64,000 nt of DNA, from contig NZ_JAOCZP010000001.1 in assembly GCF_025336525.1 (NCBI RefSeq), forward strand, positions 124,001 to 188,000, written 5' to 3'. The translations under genes were made by a program, and so were the position numbers. This document shows, one piece after another, positions 31,210 through 40,220 of the stretch. This DNA is from Chelativorans salis. GTDB taxonomy: Bacteria > Pseudomonadota > Alphaproteobacteria > Rhizobiales > Rhizobiaceae. Below the pieces are notes generated by a model, which was given only the letters and a program-made list of their open reading frames with translations, was not told the origin of the DNA and did no database searches. Numbering within the stretch: the stretch's first letter is position 1; every line of letters starts with the position of its first letter.

Positions 31210-31964
31210 TATGCCTTCCGCCCGGCTAGCAGGAATTCGCGGTTGCCATCGCCGCCCTCGATGGACGAAGGGGCGAGACCGATGGCGCGCCAGCCGTGGT
31301 TTGTTCCCAGCCAGTCCCTCATCGCCTCCGCAATCTCCTCCGCCCTTGCTGGCGCGCGCAAGAGGCCGCCCTTGCCGATGGCCTCGCGACCCGCTTCGAA
31401 TTGAGGCTTGACGAGGAAAAGGCCTCGCGCGCCGGGCCCAGCCATTTCGAGTGCGGGCGGCAGCGCCAGCTTCAGCGAGATGAAGCTGACGTCGGAGACG
31501 AGGAAATCGGGCCTCCGGCCGCCGATCGCCTCGAGCGTGAGATGGCGAGCGTTCATCCCTTCGAGGCATGTCACGCACGGATCGGCTTTCAGCCGCTCGT
31601 CCATCTGTCCGCTGCCAACGTCGACAGCCGTCACATGCGCCGCGCCCCGCTCCAGCAGCACCTGCGTGAAGCCACCGGTGGAGGCGCCGATGTCGAGCGC
31701 GTGAGCGCCTTGCGGGTCAAGGCCGAAGGCATCGAGCCCATGGATGAGCTTGAGTGCGGCGCGCGAGACGTAGCGCTGCGCCGGGTCGTCCACGGCGATC
31801 TCTGCGTCAGGCGCCACCACCTGCCCCGGCTTCGCCGCCACCGCACCCGCCAGCCTCACCGTGCCGCGCAGAATCGCATCGCGAGCCCGCGCGCGGCTCT
31901 CGAACAGGCCGCGCTCAACAAGGAGATGGTCGAGGCGGAGGCGGGGTGGTGTGGCGGCCTTCAT
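31209..31964 (-). CDS. tlyA: TlyA-family rRNA 2'-O-methyltransferase / putative hemolysin
   Basis: A 251-residue protein with an N-terminal S4 RNA-binding domain (RLDHLLVERGLFESRARARD) and an FtsJ-type methyltransferase domain with ALDIGASTGGFTQVLLERGA and VDVGSGQMDERL. TlyA methylates 2'-O of cytidines in rRNA, and in mycobacteria affects capreomycin sensitivity; the hemolysin name is historical. It follows dxs by about 190 bp and overlaps the RNA methyltransferase gene downstream. Confidence 0.92.
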   Translation of the reverse strand: MKAATPPRLRLDHLLVERGLFESRARARDAILRGTVRLAGAVAAKPGQVVAPDAEIAVDDPAQRYVSRAALKLIHGLDAFGLDPQGAHALDIGASTGGFTQVLLERGAAHVTAVDVGSGQMDERLKADPCVTCLEGMNARHLTLEAIGGRRPDFLVSDVSFISLKLALPPALEMAGPGARGLFLVKPQFEAGREAIGKGGLLRAPARAEEIAEAMRDWLGTNHGWRAIGLAPSSIEGGDGNREFLLAGRKA

Positions 31965-32039
31965 GAGATTTCAGTGAAGGATGCGGAAGCGAATGGCAAG
32001 CACGGCGGTCGACTTTTGAAGGCGGCGCCCCCCTTCCAT

Positions 32040-32145
32040 CGTCATCCCGGCCGAGCGAAGCGAGAGCCGGGACCATTCCGGAATGCCGAAAAGTAACGAA
32101 TGGGTTCCGGACAGCCTCCGCTACGCTCCGGCTTCCGGAATGATG
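32040..32145. repeat. Intergenic inverted repeat, copy A
   Basis: A 106-bp stretch opens with CGTCATCCCGGCCGAGCG and ends with CGCTCCGGCTTCCGGAATG, which pair as imperfect arms. A clearly related 107-bp copy lies at 57866-57972. It fills most of the gap between dxs and tlyA and ends 12 bp before the dxs stop. It looks like a dispersed palindromic element. Confidence 0.7.
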
Positions 32146-32157
32146 CACAGAGGATGT

Positions 32158-34071
32158 CTAAGCCCGCGCCACCTGCTCCTCCTGGCCCAGGGCAGCAAAC
32201 ACTGCGCGCACGATGCCGGCGGCGTCCAGACCGGCGTCGGCATACATCTTCTCCGGCTTCGCCTGGTCCAGGAAGACGTCAGGCATTACCAGCGGACGCA
32301 CCTTGACGCCGCTTTCCAAAAGGCCCTGGTGGGCGAGGAAATGCAGCACATGGGCGCCGAAACCGCCGATGGAGCCTTCCTCGATGGTGACGAGCACCTT
32401 GTGCCCGCGCGCCAATTGGGTCACGAGATCGGCATCGAGCGGCTTGGCGAAGCGCGCATCGGCGACCGTTGTCGAAAGGCCGGCGGCCTCCAGTTCGTCG
32501 GCCGCCTTCAGGCATTCCGCCAGACGCCCGCCGAGCGACAGCAACGCCACCTTCGTGCCCTCGCGCATGATGCGGCCTCTGCCGATGTCCAGAGCCTGCC
32601 CGCGCTCCGGCATTTCGACGCCGACGCCGTTGCCGCGCGGATAGCGAAAGGCGATGGGGCCGCTGTCATGGAGGACCGCCGTGCGCACCATGTGTTTCAG
32701 CTCCGCCTCGTCGGCGGCGGCCATGACGGTGAAATTCGGCAGCGTGGCGAGATAAGTGATGTCGAAGGCGCCGCAATGGGTGGCGCCGTCCGCACCCACG
32801 AAGCCGGCGCGGTCGATGGCAAAGCGCACCGGCAGGTTCTGGATCGCCACGTCGTGCACCACCTGGTCGTAGGCACGCTGCAGGAAGGTGGAGTAGATGG
32901 CGGCAAAGGGGCGGTAGCCTTCCGTGGCAAGCCCTGCCGCGAAAGTCACGCCGTGCTGCTCGGCGATGCCGACGTCGAAGGTGCGCTCGGGAAACTCCTT
33001 GCCGAAAAGGTCGAGCCCTGTACCTGACGGCATGGCAGCGGTGACGGCGACGATGCGCTCGTCCTCGCGTGCTTCCTGGATGAGGCTTTGCGCGAAGAGT
33101 TTCGTATAACTCGGTGCGTTTGCTGGCGTCTTTGCTTGTGCGCCTGTGATGACATTGAACTTGGCGACGCCGTGATATTTGTCGTCCGCGGCTTCCGCCG
33201 GGGCGTAACCCTTGCCCTTCTGGGTAACGACATGAATGAGCACCGGCCCGCTGCCATGGTCGCGCACATTCTTCAGGACGGGCACGAGATGCTCGAGATT
33301 GTGCCCGTCGATGGGGCCGATGTGGAGGAAGCCCATCTCCTCGAACAGTGTGCCACCGGTCACGTAACCCCGGGCGTGCTCAACGGCGCGGGTGATCGCG
33401 CGGTCGACGCTCTTGCCGAGATAGGAGGTCAGTTTCTTGCCGAAGTCGCGAATGCCCTGGTAAGCGCGGCCGGAGGCCAGACGCGCCAGATAGGCGCTCA
33501 TGGCGCCGGTGGGCGGAGCAATCGACATGTCGTTGTCGTTGAGGATGACGATAAGCCGCGCATCGAGCGCGCCGGCGTTGTTCATCGCCTCATAGGCCAT
33601 GCCGGCCGACATGGCGCCGTCGCCGATGACGGCAATCACGTTGCGCCGCCCGCGCGATAGATCGCGCGCTACGGCCATGCCGAGACCTGCGGAGATCGAG
33701 GTGGAGGAGTGAGCGGCACCGAAGGGGTCGTACTCGCTCTCGGCGCGCTTGGTGAAACCCGACAGCCCGCCCTCCTGACGCAGCGTGCGGATGCGGTCGC
33801 GCCGGCCGGTGAGGATTTTGTGCGGATAAGCCTGGTGACCGACGTCCCAGATCACCCGGTCGTCCGGCGTATCGAAGACGTAATGCAGAGCCACGGTCAG
33901 CTCGACCACGCCGAGCCCGGCGCCGAGGTGCCCACCCGTCTGCGAGACGGCGTCGATCAGTTCCGCGCGCAGCTCGTCAGCGAACAGCGGCAGTTCCTTC
34001 TCGTCAAGCCGTTTCAAGTCCGCCGGGATGCGGACGCGATCAAGGAGGGGCGTTTCAGGAGGCGATTTCAC
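32158..34071 (-). CDS. dxs: 1-deoxy-D-xylulose-5-phosphate synthase
   Basis: The 637-residue thiamine-diphosphate enzyme makes DXP from pyruvate and glyceraldehyde 3-phosphate, the entry to the MEP pathway. Seen are the catalytic histidine region [16 protein letters not shown], the ThDP motif [20 protein letters not shown], and the transketolase-like [14 protein letters not shown]. The start is GTG at 34069-34071, giving [12 protein letters not shown], which matches rhizobial relatives; the frame is open upstream. It lies 79 bp below xseB. Confidence 0.96.
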   Translation of the reverse strand: MKSPPETPLLDRVRIPADLKRLDEKELPLFADELRAELIDAVSQTGGHLGAGLGVVELTVALHYVFDTPDDRVIWDVGHQAYPHKILTGRRDRIRTLRQEGGLSGFTKRAESEYDPFGAAHSSTSISAGLGMAVARDLSRGRRNVIAVIGDGAMSAGMAYEAMNNAGALDARLIVILNDNDMSIAPPTGAMSAYLARLASGRAYQGIRDFGKKLTSYLGKSVDRAITRAVEHARGYVTGGTLFEEMGFLHIGPIDGHNLEHLVPVLKNVRDHGSGPVLIHVVTQKGKGYAPAEAADDKYHGVAKFNVITGAQAKTPANAPSYTKLFAQSLIQEAREDERIVAVTAAMPSGTGLDLFGKEFPERTFDVGIAEQHGVTFAAGLATEGYRPFAAIYSTFLQRAYDQVVHDVAIQNLPVRFAIDRAGFVGADGATHCGAFDITYLATLPNFTVMAAADEAELKHMVRTAVLHDSGPIAFRYPRGNGVGVEMPERGQALDIGRGRIMREGTKVALLSLGGRLAECLKAADELEAAGLSTTVADARFAKPLDADLVTQLARGHKVLVTIEEGSIGGFGAHVLHFLAHQGLLESGVKVRPLVMPDVFLDQAKPEKMYADAGLDAAGIVRAVFAALGQEEQVARA

Positions 34072-34150
34072 GCTTTGCTCGCTCGTTGTCGATTTGCAGG
34101 GACATAAGCGCTCGCGGGCGCAAAGTAAACGCGGCAAGGCCGCGCTCCTT

Positions 34151-34417
34151 CTACTGCGGGTCGAGCGGCTCTGTACCGTTGGGCACGCTTTCGCGGGAAA
34201 GGCGGATCTTCTCCACCTTGTCCTCGGCCGCCTTCAAGAGTCGATCGCAATGGGCCTTCAGTGCCTCGCCGCGCTCATAGATGCGGATCGACTGCTCCAG
34301 GGGCACATCGCCCTGCTCCAGGTCGTTGACGATCTTCTCCAGCGCTTCCAACGCCTGCTCGAAGGTCATGATCGTGATGTCGTCGTTGGCTACGGCATTG
34401 TTGGCGTCAGCGTTCAT
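34151..34417 (-). CDS. xseB: Exodeoxyribonuclease VII small subunit
   Basis: An 88-residue helical protein. [20 protein letters not shown] and [20 protein letters not shown] are the diagnostic blocks of XseB, which binds the large subunit XseA to degrade single-stranded DNA. xseA is not in the window. The gene starts 3 bp after the HDAC-family gene and precedes dxs, the common rhizobial order. Confidence 0.94.
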   Translation of the reverse strand: MNADANNAVANDDITIMTFEQALEALEKIVNDLEQGDVPLEQSIRIYERGEALKAHCDRLLKAAEDKVEKIRLSRESVPNGTEPLDPQ

Positions 34418-34420
34418 TCC

Positions 34421-35347
34421 TTACCCTTTCATCAAGCGCCCGACATGGGCGGCCACCGAGAGAGCCAGTCCTTCAAGGTCGTAACCGCCCTCCAGCAGGC
34501 TGACAAGGCGGTTCTCCGACAAACGCCCCGCCCGCTCCATCAGTCTGGCCGTGGCCCAGCTGAAATCGTCTTCGGTGAAATTGAGCTCGGCAAGCGGATC
34601 GCGATAATGGGCATCGAAACCGGCCGAAATGATGATCAGGTCCGGGCGGAAATCGTCAAGCCGCGGCAGGATCGTGTCCTTGAGAGCCTCGCGAAAGACC
34701 TCGCCGTCGGTCCCCGGCAAGAGCGGCATATTGACGATGTTGCCGGCGCCGGTCTCATCGGCCGCACCAGTGCCGGGGTAGAGCGGCATCTGGTGGGTCG
34801 AGCAGTAGAGCACCGAAGGATCGTCCCAGAAGATGTCCTGGGTGCCGTTGCCGTGGTGCACGTCCCAGTCGACGATGGCCACACGTTCGATGCCATGCGC
34901 CCTTTGCGCGTGGCGGGCGGCAATTGCCGCGTTGTTGAACAGACAGAAGCCCATCGCCTGGTCCTTTTCGGCGTGATGGCCGGGCGGGCGAGTAGCGACG
35001 AAAGCGTTGTCGGCGCGAGCCGCGAACACGTCGTCGACGGCCGCCATCGCGCCGCCGACCGCCCTTAGCGCTGCCTCCCAGCTTTTCGGGCTGACGGAGG
35101 TGTCGGCATCGATGCGCGCCAGGCCCTCGGGTGGGATCGTCTCCTTGACGCGACGGGTATAGGATTCTGGATGGGCAAGAAGAATCGCCATCTCGTCCGC
35201 TGCCGGCGCCTCTACCCGCTCGAGCGGCGCGAAGACGTCGTGCTCCAGCACCTTTTCGATAGCGCGCAGCCTGTCTGGCCGCTCCGGATGGCCGAGCGGG
35301 GTCAGGTGCTCCAGGCACAAGGGATGAGTGTAAAGACGTGTGGCCAT
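34421..35347 (-). CDS. Histone-deacetylase-family amidohydrolase
   Basis: The 308-residue zinc hydrolase has class II HDAC hallmarks: HPERPDRLRAIE, TRPPGHHAEKDQAMGFCLFN with the catalytic His-His, and the metal-binding VDWDVHHGNGTQDIFWDD. Bacterial members deacetylate acetylpolyamines, acetoin-related or other small amides; the substrate is unknown. Start taken at ATG 35347 (ATRLYTHPLCLEH), since the longer frame adds a basic, low-complexity leader. Confidence 0.92.
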   Translation of the reverse strand: MATRLYTHPLCLEHLTPLGHPERPDRLRAIEKVLEHDVFAPLERVEAPAADEMAILLAHPESYTRRVKETIPPEGLARIDADTSVSPKSWEAALRAVGGAMAAVDDVFAARADNAFVATRPPGHHAEKDQAMGFCLFNNAAIAARHAQRAHGIERVAIVDWDVHHGNGTQDIFWDDPSVLYCSTHQMPLYPGTGAADETGAGNIVNMPLLPGTDGEVFREALKDTILPRLDDFRPDLIIISAGFDAHYRDPLAELNFTEDDFSWATARLMERAGRLSENRLVSLLEGGYDLEGLALSVAAHVGRLMKG

Positions 35348-35553
35348 GCCCCGATATAGGCGCTGAGGCCAGCTTTGGCCACGCCGCAATCGGCAGCGCC
35401 CGAAACCGTCAACAGGGTTTGTTTCTCGACATTGGCGCAGCCGGCCGATCACGAAAATGTCAGCACAGCCCAGTTGCCGCCGGCGAGACAATGGGCACAT
35501 TCCCAATGTGTTCACCAGCCTATCGGGAGCTTGCCAGAGAACGGAGGAGGAAA

Positions 35554-36324
35554 ATGTACATCAGTCGACGCAAGACCTTGCAACTCGGAGCGGCCGGCCT
35601 TGCCGGCCTGGGAGCGACGATCGTCATGCCGTTCAGAACGCATGCCCAGGAGGGCGATACCTATGGGACCGACAGTGGCGAGATCACGGTCTATCCGATC
35701 GAGCACGCCTCCTTAGTGATGACCGTGCCGTCAATGGTGATCTATGTCGATCCCGTTGGCGGGGCGTCCGCCTACGAGGGACATCCGGCGCCGGATCTCA
35801 TCCTGATCACGCATGAGCACGGCGACCACTACGACGCCGATACGCTTTCGGCGCTTGTCGGGGAGAATACGCAGCTCGTCACCAACCCCGCCGTCTTCGA
35901 CATGCTGCCGGAGGCGTTGAAGGCGAGGGCAACGGCGATTGCAAACGGCGAAAGCCTGACTGTCGGCGAGATCGGCATCGAGGCCATTCCTGCCTACAAC
36001 ACCACGGAAGAGCGCCTGCAATACCACCCGCAAGGCCGCGACAACGGCTATGTGCTGACCATAGACGGCCGCCGCGTCTATATCGCCGGCGACACTGAGG
36101 ACATTCCGGAGATGCGGGCGCTCGAAGACATCTATGTCGCCTTCGTGCCGATGAACCTGCCCTATACGATGAACATCGAACAGGCGAGTTCGGCCGTCGC
36201 CGAATTCGCACCCCAATATGTCTACCCGTATCACTATCGCGGCAGCGACGTTGAGGCCTTCGCCCGCCAGGTCGCGGAAGCGGAGGTGGAAACGCAGGTC
36301 GTGATGGGGCCGTGGTACAGCTGA
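35554..36324 (+). CDS. Tat-exported metallo-beta-lactamase-fold hydrolase
   Basis: A 256-residue protein. The N-terminus carries a twin-arginine signal (SRRKTLQLGAAGLAGLGA, cleavage near THAQ), so it is exported folded. The metallo-hydrolase motif HEHGDHYDAD (HxHxDH) is complete and AGDTEDIPEM supplies a later metal ligand; it resembles UlaG-like lactonases. The ATG is chosen because GGAGGAGG lies directly upstream. It stands alone, convergent with the membrane protein gene at 36371. Substrate unknown. Confidence 0.9.
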   Translation: MYISRRKTLQLGAAGLAGLGATIVMPFRTHAQEGDTYGTDSGEITVYPIEHASLVMTVPSMVIYVDPVGGASAYEGHPAPDLILITHEHGDHYDADTLSALVGENTQLVTNPAVFDMLPEALKARATAIANGESLTVGEIGIEAIPAYNTTEERLQYHPQGRDNGYVLTIDGRRVYIAGDTEDIPEMRALEDIYVAFVPMNLPYTMNIEQASSAVAEFAPQYVYPYHYRGSDVEAFARQVAEAEVETQVVMGPWYS

Positions 36325-36339
36325 GGGTCTATTTTCGCC

Positions 36340-36371
36340 GGCCGGCGGAGGAACCGTGGTTTCCGCCGGCC
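36340..36371. terminator. Hairpin between convergent genes
   Basis: Perfect 10-bp arms GGCCGGCGGA (36340-36349) and TCCGCCGGCC (36362-36371) around a 12-base loop. It lies at the meeting point of the metallo-hydrolase gene and the membrane protein gene. No T run follows on either strand, so it is only a candidate terminator. Confidence 0.4.
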
Positions 36372-36826
36372 TAGCCGGTCACGGTTCGCGAGCTAAAGGC
36401 CAGGCGGGATAAGCCCCAGAGGAATATCGCGAAAAGGAGGTGGGAGATCGCTGCCGCCACGATCAGCCTCGGGCTTTCGCTCAAGCCGAAGAAGCCCCAG
36501 CCGACGAAGGGGAAGAAAAACACGAGAACGAGCAGCCACAGCACGACGGCGAGCCCCAAGGCGCGCATGAAGGTGAGTGCGTCGCGGAAGAGAACCACGT
36601 AGACCACGCTCATCAGCGTCACCCAGGCGACATGGAAGAGCATTCCGACAGGCATCGGCACGGGCCCAAGGAGGGTTTGTGCGAAGGCGAGCGCGAGGGG
36701 GCGGGGCAACGGCGAGACACCGGCCTGCAGGCCGGCGAACATGATAGCGCCCGTCAGCACGGCCACGACAACGCCGATCGCGACCACCTTGCCCCATTCG
36801 CCAGCAGGCAGTTGGTGGATGCGCAT
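36371..36826 (-). CDS. Integral membrane protein of unknown function
   Basis: A 151-residue protein with four predicted membrane helices (about residues 12-32, 56-78, 86-106 and 118-142). A polar loop follows the first helix. I recognise no family motif. No signal peptidase site is evident. It is convergent with the Tat-exported hydrolase and 220 bp upstream lies the end of tetR, so it is probably transcribed alone. Confidence 0.7.
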   Translation of the reverse strand: MRIHQLPAGEWGKVVAIGVVVAVLTGAIMFAGLQAGVSPLPRPLALAFAQTLLGPVPMPVGMLFHVAWVTLMSVVYVVLFRDALTFMRALGLAVVLWLLVLVFFFPFVGWGFFGLSESPRLIVAAAISHLLFAIFLWGLSRLAFSSRTVTG

Positions 36827-37047
36827 GTCGTCCTCCCTTCATCGGCAGGAACGACGGCGCCCCCCGCTCCTGCACATATCCGGAGCAATTCAAGGTCCAA
36901 GACTCTCCCACAAAGGACAGGGTAGCATTCGATCGCGACAATCGGAGGATTGGAGACACTCCGCGAGCGCAGTGCCTCTGCCGCAGCCTTCGAATACTTC
37001 CGCCGAAGGGCGAGAACAAGCGCGTCGCGGCCGCGTGCTCCGCCGCC

Positions 37048-37653
37048 TCAGCGGGAGCCGCGATTTTCTGTCAGCAAGCCATCAAGAAAAGTCCTGAGCG
37101 CCTGCACGGCCTTCTTCGAGGTCGCCTCGGGATCCGGAACGTTGGCGATCCAGAGCGAAGCGTGCAGCATGGCGCCGTTGAGGAGCCGCGCCAGCGCCTC
37201 CGGGTCTGCGGCGACAATAGTGCCTTCGTCGGCAAAGCGCCGCAGGCTTTCCGTCAGCGAGCCGATGCAGGCGTTCTGGGTGGGCCATGTGGAAGGATCG
37301 CCCAGCACCGCCGGCCCGTCGCGCAGCACGATGCGCTGAATCTCCGGCTCCAGCGCCATCTCGACATAGGCAAGGCACTCGTCGACGAAGCCCTGCCAGC
37401 GGTTGCCCGCCTTTGCGGAGATGGCGCACAGCCGCGTGTTCATTTCCGCGTCGATCTCGGCGATCACCGCTTCCAGAAGGCCCCTCTTGTCGCCGAAATG
37501 ATGATAGAGCGCACCGCGCGTAAGACCGGCCTCGGCCGTGAAGTCGTCCATCGACGCATCGGCGTAGCCGACGGTCCCGAACGCCCGGCGGGCCGCCGTC
37601 ACCAGCTTGCGCCGGGTCTCGGCAATCATTTCGCTGCGCGGTTTGTGCGCCAT
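37048..37653 (-). CDS. TetR-family transcriptional regulator
   Basis: The 201-residue repressor has the TetR N-terminal helix-turn-helix: KLVTAARRAFGTVGYADASM then LTRGALYHHFGDKRGLLEAV (about residues 13-60). The helical C-terminal half would bind an inducer. It is divergent from an MFS transporter gene, with three palindromes in the 120 bp between them, a classic repressor-pump arrangement. It probably represses both itself and the transporter. Confidence 0.92.
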   Translation of the reverse strand: MAHKPRSEMIAETRRKLVTAARRAFGTVGYADASMDDFTAEAGLTRGALYHHFGDKRGLLEAVIAEIDAEMNTRLCAISAKAGNRWQGFVDECLAYVEMALEPEIQRIVLRDGPAVLGDPSTWPTQNACIGSLTESLRRFADEGTIVAADPEALARLLNGAMLHASLWIANVPDPEATSKKAVQALRTFLDGLLTENRGSR

Positions 37654-37666
37654 CCTCTTCCTTTCA

Positions 37667-37681
37667 CATACGACACGTATC
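37667..37681. promoter_or_regulatory. TetR operator 1 (degenerate)
   Basis: CATACGACACGTATC keeps the core ATACG-ACA-CGTAT but loses the outer pairs. It lies 14 bp from the tetR start codon, within its leader. Confidence 0.5.
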
Positions 37682-37710
37682 TATTTAGTTGACATACGCT
37701 GCGTATGCAA
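37682..37710 (-). promoter_or_regulatory. Putative tetR promoter
   Basis: On the minus strand TTGCAT (37705-37710) and TAAATA (37682-37687) are separated by 17 bp. Operator 2 overlaps the -35 and spacer, as expected for autorepression. Confidence 0.5.
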
Positions 37711-37717
37711 ATATCTC
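37689..37717 (+). promoter_or_regulatory. Putative MFS transporter promoter
   Basis: TTGACA (37689-37694) is followed 17 bp later by a weak -10 TATCTC (37712-37717). Operator 2 lies across the spacer and operator 3 just downstream. Confidence 0.5.
37693..37707. promoter_or_regulatory. TetR operator 2
   Basis: CATACGCTGCGTATG is a perfect 7-bp inverted repeat with one central base. It overlaps the promoters on both strands. Confidence 0.7.
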
Positions 37718-37718
37718 A

Positions 37719-37741
37719 TTCACATACGCCGCGTATGTGAA
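37719..37741. promoter_or_regulatory. TetR operator 3 (best match)
   Basis: A perfect 11-bp inverted repeat with one central base, TTCACATACGC-c-GCGTATGTGAA. It shares its inner CATACGC-n-GCGTATG with operator 2. It sits just downstream of the transporter promoter and touches the first ATG of the open frame. Confidence 0.75.
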
Positions 37742-37773
37742 TGGCTCACTTCATCATTGCGAAGGATCGCGTC

Positions 37774-38985
37774 ATGCCCAATCCGTATCGTGAAATCTTT
37801 GAGGCGCCGGGGGCCAAAGGGTTCGCCGCCGCCGGCTTTCTGGCGCGCCTGCCCGTCGCCATGACCACCATGGGCATCGTCGCCATGCTTTCCCAGAGCC
37901 ATGGCGAGTACTGGCTCGCCGGTGCGGTTTCAGCCACGTTCGCGCTCACCAACGCCTTCGTAGCGCCGCAAGTCTCGCGGCTGGTCGATCGCTACGGGCA
38001 GAGCCGCGTGCTGACGCCGGCCACGGTCGTGGCGGTCGCGGCCTTCTCTGCGCTTCTCCTTGCCACCCACTTCAAGTGGCCGTACTGGACGTTGTTCGTC
38101 TCTGCGTTCATCGCAGGCGTCATGCCCAGCATGCCGGCCATGGTGCGGGCGCGGTGGACGGGACTCTATCACGGCACGCCGAAACTGCACACGGCCTTCG
38201 CCTTCGAGTCCGTGCTCGACGAGGTGGTCTACATGGCAGGCTCGGTGCTTGCGATCGGCCTCAGCGTCAGCCTGTTTCCGGAGGCGGGGCCGCTGGCGTC
38301 GACGCTTTTCCTGGCCGTGGGCACGGCGCTGTTCGTCGGGCAGAGATCAACCGAGCCGCCGGTCCGCCCCGTCGAGGCAGCGACGAGCCGGTCCGCGCTC
38401 CGCGTGCCGGCCGTTCAGATCATTACCTTCACGCTGATCGCCGTCGGCGCGATCTTCGGCACGGCGGAGGTGACGGTGATCGCCTTCTCTGAGGAGCTCG
38501 GCCAGAAGGGCGCAGCGAGCCTCATCCTTGCCGGCTATGCGGGAGGCTCGCTGGTGGTCGGCCTCGTCTTCGGCACACTCAAGCTGAAGACCTCGCTCGG
38601 ACGGCAGTTCCTCATCGCCAACGCGGTGGCCATGCTGACCACCCTGCCCCTTCTGTGGGTGAACAGCATTCCGCTGCTGGCGCTGATGCTGTTTTTGGCC
38701 GGCGCGTCGATCTCACCCACCTTCATCACCGCCTTCGGTTTGATCGAGCGGCTCGTACCCTCCTCCCACCTTACCGAGGGAATCACCTGGGCGATGACCG
38801 GCATCTTCATCGGCATGGCCCTGGGGTCGTTCATTTCCGGCTATGTGATCGATGCCTTCGGCGCGCAGAGCGGGTTCTGGGTATCGGTCGCGGGCGGCGG
38901 CGTTGCTTTTGCGGCGGCCCTCGTAGGGCAACGCGTTCTCCAACGCCCCTCACCGAAGATCATTCCCGAGGCGGCGGCGGCATAG
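37774..38985 (+). CDS. MFS transporter
   Basis: A 403-residue major facilitator with about twelve membrane helices. The N-terminal half contains GFLARLPVAMTTMG and the loop VSRLVDRYGQSRVLTP, the usual motif A position between helices 2 and 3. It may export a toxic compound or sugar-like solute; the substrate cannot be told. ATG 37774 is preferred because AAGGA lies 7 bp upstream; ATG 37741 would overlap operator 3. Regulation by the adjacent TetR protein is likely. Confidence 0.9.
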   Translation: MPNPYREIFEAPGAKGFAAAGFLARLPVAMTTMGIVAMLSQSHGEYWLAGAVSATFALTNAFVAPQVSRLVDRYGQSRVLTPATVVAVAAFSALLLATHFKWPYWTLFVSAFIAGVMPSMPAMVRARWTGLYHGTPKLHTAFAFESVLDEVVYMAGSVLAIGLSVSLFPEAGPLASTLFLAVGTALFVGQRSTEPPVRPVEAATSRSALRVPAVQIITFTLIAVGAIFGTAEVTVIAFSEELGQKGAASLILAGYAGGSLVVGLVFGTLKLKTSLGRQFLIANAVAMLTTLPLLWVNSIPLLALMLFLAGASISPTFITAFGLIERLVPSSHLTEGITWAMTGIFIGMALGSFISGYVIDAFGAQSGFWVSVAGGGVAFAAALVGQRVLQRPSPKIIPEAAAA

Positions 38986-39010
38986 ACCGAAGGACCGCTC
39001 CACAACAGGC

Positions 39011-39036
39011 AAGGCCACCCGCAATTGGGTGGCCTT
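39011..39036. terminator. Hairpin between MFS and ribB gene ends
   Basis: Perfect 10-bp arms AAGGCCACCC and GGGTGGCCTT enclose a 6-base loop GCAATT. It lies at the convergence of the MFS gene and ribB and reaches into the ribB stop codon. T residues are few, so it is a bidirectional candidate rather than a classic terminator. Confidence 0.55.
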
Positions 39037-40132
39037 ACGATATCTCCGTCGAGGCGATCTCGATGCCGAAGCCTTCGAGGCCGACATAGTGGCGCTCGCG
39101 AGAGGCGAGCAGCTTGATGGAGGTGATGCCGAGATCCTTGAGGATCTGTGCCCCGAGGCCAACCTCGCGCCACTCGCTTTCGCGCTTCACGGCCTCTTCG
39201 TGTGCTTCGGCCTCTCCAGCCCGGGGGCGGTGGTGGTGATGGGCAACGCCGACGGAACCCTCGCGCAGATAGACCAGCACGCCACGGCCCATGGTGCCCA
39301 TGGATTTCATGATGTCCTGCAGACGGTATTCCGTACCGAACACGTCGGCGACAACATCCTCGGTGTGCAGCCGCACCGGCACGTCCGTACCGTCACGGAT
39401 GTCGCCAAAGACGATGGCCAGATGCTGCATGGCCTCCCAGGGCAATGTGTAGGTGTGTACGGTGGCGGGGCCGCCGGGGGTTTCGATCTTGAAGCAGGCG
39501 ATACGCTCGACCAGCGTTTCCTGGCGCTGGCGGTAGGCGATGAGGTCGGCGACGGAGACTTGGCTGAGGCCGTGCTCTTCAGCAAATGCCATCACCTGTG
39601 GCCCGCGCATCACGGTGCCGTCGTCATTGACCAGTTCGCAGATGACGCCGATTGGCGGCAGGCCGGCAAGCTTGCAGAGATCGACGGCTGCCTCCGTATG
39701 GCCGGAACGCATGAGCACACCGCCCTCTCGGGCGACCAGCGGAAAGATATGACCGGGACGCACGAAGTCGCCGCTGCCGGCATTGGGATTGGCGAGGTTG
39801 CGCACGGTCAGCGTGCGGTCCTCGGCCGAGATGCCGGTGGTAGTGCCGTGCTTGAAGTCAACGCTGACGGTAAAGGCCGTCTGATGGGGAGCATCGTTGT
39901 CGGCCACCATGGGCGCAAGGTTCAGCCGCCGCGCCTCCTCCCGCGGCATGGGCGCGCAGACGATGCCGGAAGTATGGCGCACGATGAAGGCCATTTTCTC
40001 CGGTGTGGCATGGACCGCGGCGACGATCAGGTCACCCTCGTTCTCGCGCCCATCGTCGTCCATGACGATGACGATCTCGCCGCGCTCGAAGGCGCGCAGG
40101 GCGTCGACGACTTTCCGCTGGTCATAGGGCAT
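39035..40132 (-). CDS. ribB: 3,4-dihydroxy-2-butanone-4-phosphate synthase with degenerate GTP cyclohydrolase II domain
   Basis: The 365-residue protein has a complete RibB domain (about 1-200): IVMDDDGRENEGDLIVAA, the acidic metal loop, and RSGHTEAAVDLCKLAG. The C-terminal half looks like RibA but the zinc cysteines normally in a GDVFGSxRCDCGxQ block are missing, replaced by EDVVADVFGTEYRLQD. It thus makes DHBP for riboflavin but probably cannot open GTP. No other ribA lies in the window. It is a RibBX-type protein, known in alphaproteobacteria. Confidence 0.92.
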   Translation of the reverse strand: MPYDQRKVVDALRAFERGEIVIVMDDDGRENEGDLIVAAVHATPEKMAFIVRHTSGIVCAPMPREEARRLNLAPMVADNDAPHQTAFTVSVDFKHGTTTGISAEDRTLTVRNLANPNAGSGDFVRPGHIFPLVAREGGVLMRSGHTEAAVDLCKLAGLPPIGVICELVNDDGTVMRGPQVMAFAEEHGLSQVSVADLIAYRQRQETLVERIACFKIETPGGPATVHTYTLPWEAMQHLAIVFGDIRDGTDVPVRLHTEDVVADVFGTEYRLQDIMKSMGTMGRGVLVYLREGSVGVAHHHHRPRAGEAEAHEEAVKRESEWREVGLGAQILKDLGITSIKLLASRERHYVGLEGFGIEIASTEIS

Positions 40133-40220
40133 GTGCGTTATCCAGTTGCTGAGCAGATAGTGATTGGTGAAGGAAGAAACCGTTCAGCTTCAGACGATTT
40201 GTCCACCATTCACCGCTCAC

